From Takakia lepidozioides (Eukaryota > Streptophyta > Takakiopsida > Takakiales > Takakiaceae): a stretch of DNA of 60,000 nucleotides. The stretch lies in the NCBI GenBank assembly GCA_030704615.1, contig CM060732.1:70291053-70351052 (forward strand). The letters run 5' to 3'. The position numbers and the translations under genes were made by a program. This document shows positions 58,218-60,000 of this stretch, in pieces. The notes beneath the pieces were generated by a model. It was not told the DNA's origin. It made no database searches and saw only the letters and a list, made by a program, of their open reading frames with translations. Numbering within the stretch: position 1 is the first letter of the stretch; every line of letters begins with the position of its first letter.

Positions 58218-59513
58218 CGAGAGAGAGAATGGTCTTCTGTGGCAAGACGCTCAAATGAGTAGCCCCAGTAACATCGACGCCGCTGCAGTGCTTCATCATG
58301 CTGAGGGCGCTCAGGCAACTTGTGAACATCCAAATACACTGTGCCTCTCCTCTTGTGTACACCCATCTCCCAGGCATCCTGTCTGTTATAAGCTGTACCC
58401 AAAATTTTGTTGAGATTGTTCCGAAAAGTAACAAAATGAATGTTGTCTAGTGGGATCTTCTTGCTGCGAATACAGGTCAATAGGTCACCAAATCCACTTG
58501 CAGCTCCATCCTCCCTCTTCTCTACATAAGAATCAAACCCTTCATTCAAATCCCCGCCTGACTCTGATAGGATTCCCCGGCGAAACCGTCGAAGACATCG
58601 CTCATCAAAATGGACACTTCCATCAGCTATCCGACTAAAGCAAGCGATTTGGGAGGGTTCTTGGAATGGAGGACACTTCACCCGTAACATGTCATTTTTG
58701 TGGCCTATTGCACCCAGCTTCATTTCCGCCACCAGTGAATCCCCTCCTGACAAAAAAGACCAAACATACAAACTGCCAAGTTTTATCAAATCTCTAATAA
58801 AGGTCTGCTCTCTCCCATATTGTATCCAGCAAAAATGCGGGGAGCAATTATTGAACGTCAGGTCGAGGGCACTTGATCCAAGACTGAAGACCTAATCACT
58901 GTGAACATTATAAAGCAATTGAACAGCCAAGGTATTAGTATTAACTAAGAACTGAACCAGCTGAATGAATGCCTCACTGTTGGTGATAGCAAAGAGTCTC
59001 CAACTGTTAGGTCTATTTAAGGAGATCATTTAGACTGTCCACCAGCCAGGCTTCAATCAAGGGTCCCAGGAGCGTTAGGTTGACACAGCATGCTTTAAGG
59101 AGGTGTAACTGCAAGTCATGAGATAGTGGTTGAGCTAGTGATCCAGGCAAAGTGACTTGCAGCAAAGGGGAGCCATGGTAATTGCAATGTCCTGCCTAGG
59201 TCTTACCAGCTCGTCCTCCCCAACCCAAAGATGTCGGTCCTGCTGTGCCAGAACTATGGCTCCAGGCAGGAAGAGATCCAACTGGGGGCGAACCCCGAGG
59301 CCTTTGGCCAAGACCCCCTCTCTCTAGTGCATTTCTTCGCCCTGATGCTTCCCGGAAATCCTGCTTGCGAGGAAAATGCGAAGGGGCCGGCAATTGTGGA
59401 GGCCGAAGCTGGCTGATCGCTGTGGTCTGAAGGTAGTCCTCATTCTGGCTTCCAAACAAATCCTCTTCTCCCTCTTCTTTTTCTTCTTCCATACTTGTCG
59501 TCAGTCTTGCCAT
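58218..59513 (-). CDS. DXO1: DXO1/RAI1-like decapping exoribonuclease, N-terminal exons (partial)
   Basis: DXO enzymes remove faulty or NAD caps from mRNA 5' ends and digest the RNA. Exon 1 is 59513-59207: [20 protein letters not shown], an acidic start, then a Pro/Arg/Gly-rich low-complexity stretch, as in the plant-specific N-terminal extension. A GTAAGA donor and a TTTTTTGTCAG acceptor join it in phase to exon 2, 58746-58218. That exon has [30 protein letters not shown] (motif I, catalytic Arg), [19 protein letters not shown] and [14 protein letters not shown] (GYxFE motif II Glu). The later EMD and ELKT motifs are missing, presumably in the gap. Identification is by motif order; orthology to Arabidopsis DXO1 is inferred. 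Confidence 0.85.
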
Positions 59514-60000
59514 TCAATCTCCACACAAATTTCTACAATGTAGGAATTGGATTATTTGATCCTAGCTGCTGCTGTTAATTTTCTCTGCGCCTCAGCTGGC
59601 AACTTTCAGCTGCTAGGGAAGGCTTACAATACCAATAAAAATACTGAAAATGGTAAATCGCAGCAGTATATTCACTTATTTGAAGGTAAGACGGTGCCCT
59701 CAATCCTTTCTCACTAAGGGAGTTGACCCGCTCCTGCACCTTTTGGTCTCTAGCGGAGTTCTAATCGATCATAGCACCATGTACTCTTAATTCAAATAAC
59801 TGCATCAAGGCAGGAGAAAAAGAAAGGAAATATTTCAGTTCCAGACTTGAATTCATCTATTCTGAGCAGGTGAAATTACGTGCACCTGGACGAACGGGCA
59901 GCAAGCACCGTCAATTCTTGCTTTGTTTACTCCGATCTGGTAGTAAGCGGATGTTATCTTAGACGCACATCTCATGGAACTGATTATGAAGGCGGAGAGT
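59514..60000 (-). promoter_or_regulatory. upstream region of the DXO1-like gene
   Basis: This holds the presumed promoter and leader. No TATA box or known element can be assigned with confidence; there is no other coding signal. Confidence 0.3.

Noticed and set aside
57562-58413. Long plus-strand frames across the N run
   Set aside because: They consist mostly of unknown bases; the real genes here are on the minus strand.

Overview
This is nuclear DNA of a land plant. The evidence is a spliced Aux/IAA auxin repressor with an intact degron, plant-type DXO1 and NAD kinase exons, plant LINE and Ty3 chromovirus elements, and TTTAGGG-like motifs. The Aux/IAA protein exceeds 920 residues, far longer than flowering-plant members. 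That suggests an early-diverging lineage, with a bryophyte (perhaps a liverwort) most likely; this is inference and the species is not identified.

Layout. Positions 1-4300 hold the Aux/IAA gene (minus strand) and its upstream region. Positions 4300-10100 are gene-poor. Positions 10100-14800 hold two tRNA-derived SINE candidates, a 1.1-kb foldback element and a composite repeat family with AAAC tracts. Positions 15000-19350 hold a broken L1-type LINE whose reverse transcriptase is deleted. Positions 20000-20750 hold degenerate telomere-like repeats. Positions 20900-24300 hold a decayed DUF7869-like gene, an unidentified decayed gene and a hAT-like pseudogene. Positions 24539-32175 hold a Ty3 chromovirus with a 5-bp target duplication and a solo LTR of its own family nested inside it. 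Positions 33000-44580 hold a set of unfamiliar intron-containing genes. One of these is split by a second Ty3-type element (35802-41204) that carries a PHD finger and the first motif of a cytosine-5 DNA methyltransferase. Positions 44600-55000 are repeats and gene-poor DNA. Positions 55044-55844 hold a non-autonomous hAT element with a perfect 8-bp target duplication. Positions 56658-59513 hold NAD kinase and DXO1-like exons on the minus strand, separated by a 500-base assembly gap.

The least explained signal is a 26-bp palindrome (arms GAACCTCCACTG and CAGTGGAGGTTC around a 2-bp centre). It recurs at seven places, all within 21.5-24.2 kb, 34.0-35.0 kb and 41.5-44.1 kb. At several of these it lies about 60-150 bases before a credible 3' splice site. 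These three blocks also hold genes I cannot assign to ordinary plant families: one with SPxY repeats, one with weak sliding-clamp likeness, and one with a long acidic tail. They are separated only by retrotransposon insertions, so they may be pieces of one older insertion, either a large DNA element or a giant-virus-like integration. Homology to any such element is not shown by the sequence alone.

Only the Aux/IAA, DXO1, NAD kinase and SPxY-repeat genes look intact where visible. Nearly everything else is mobile DNA or decayed.
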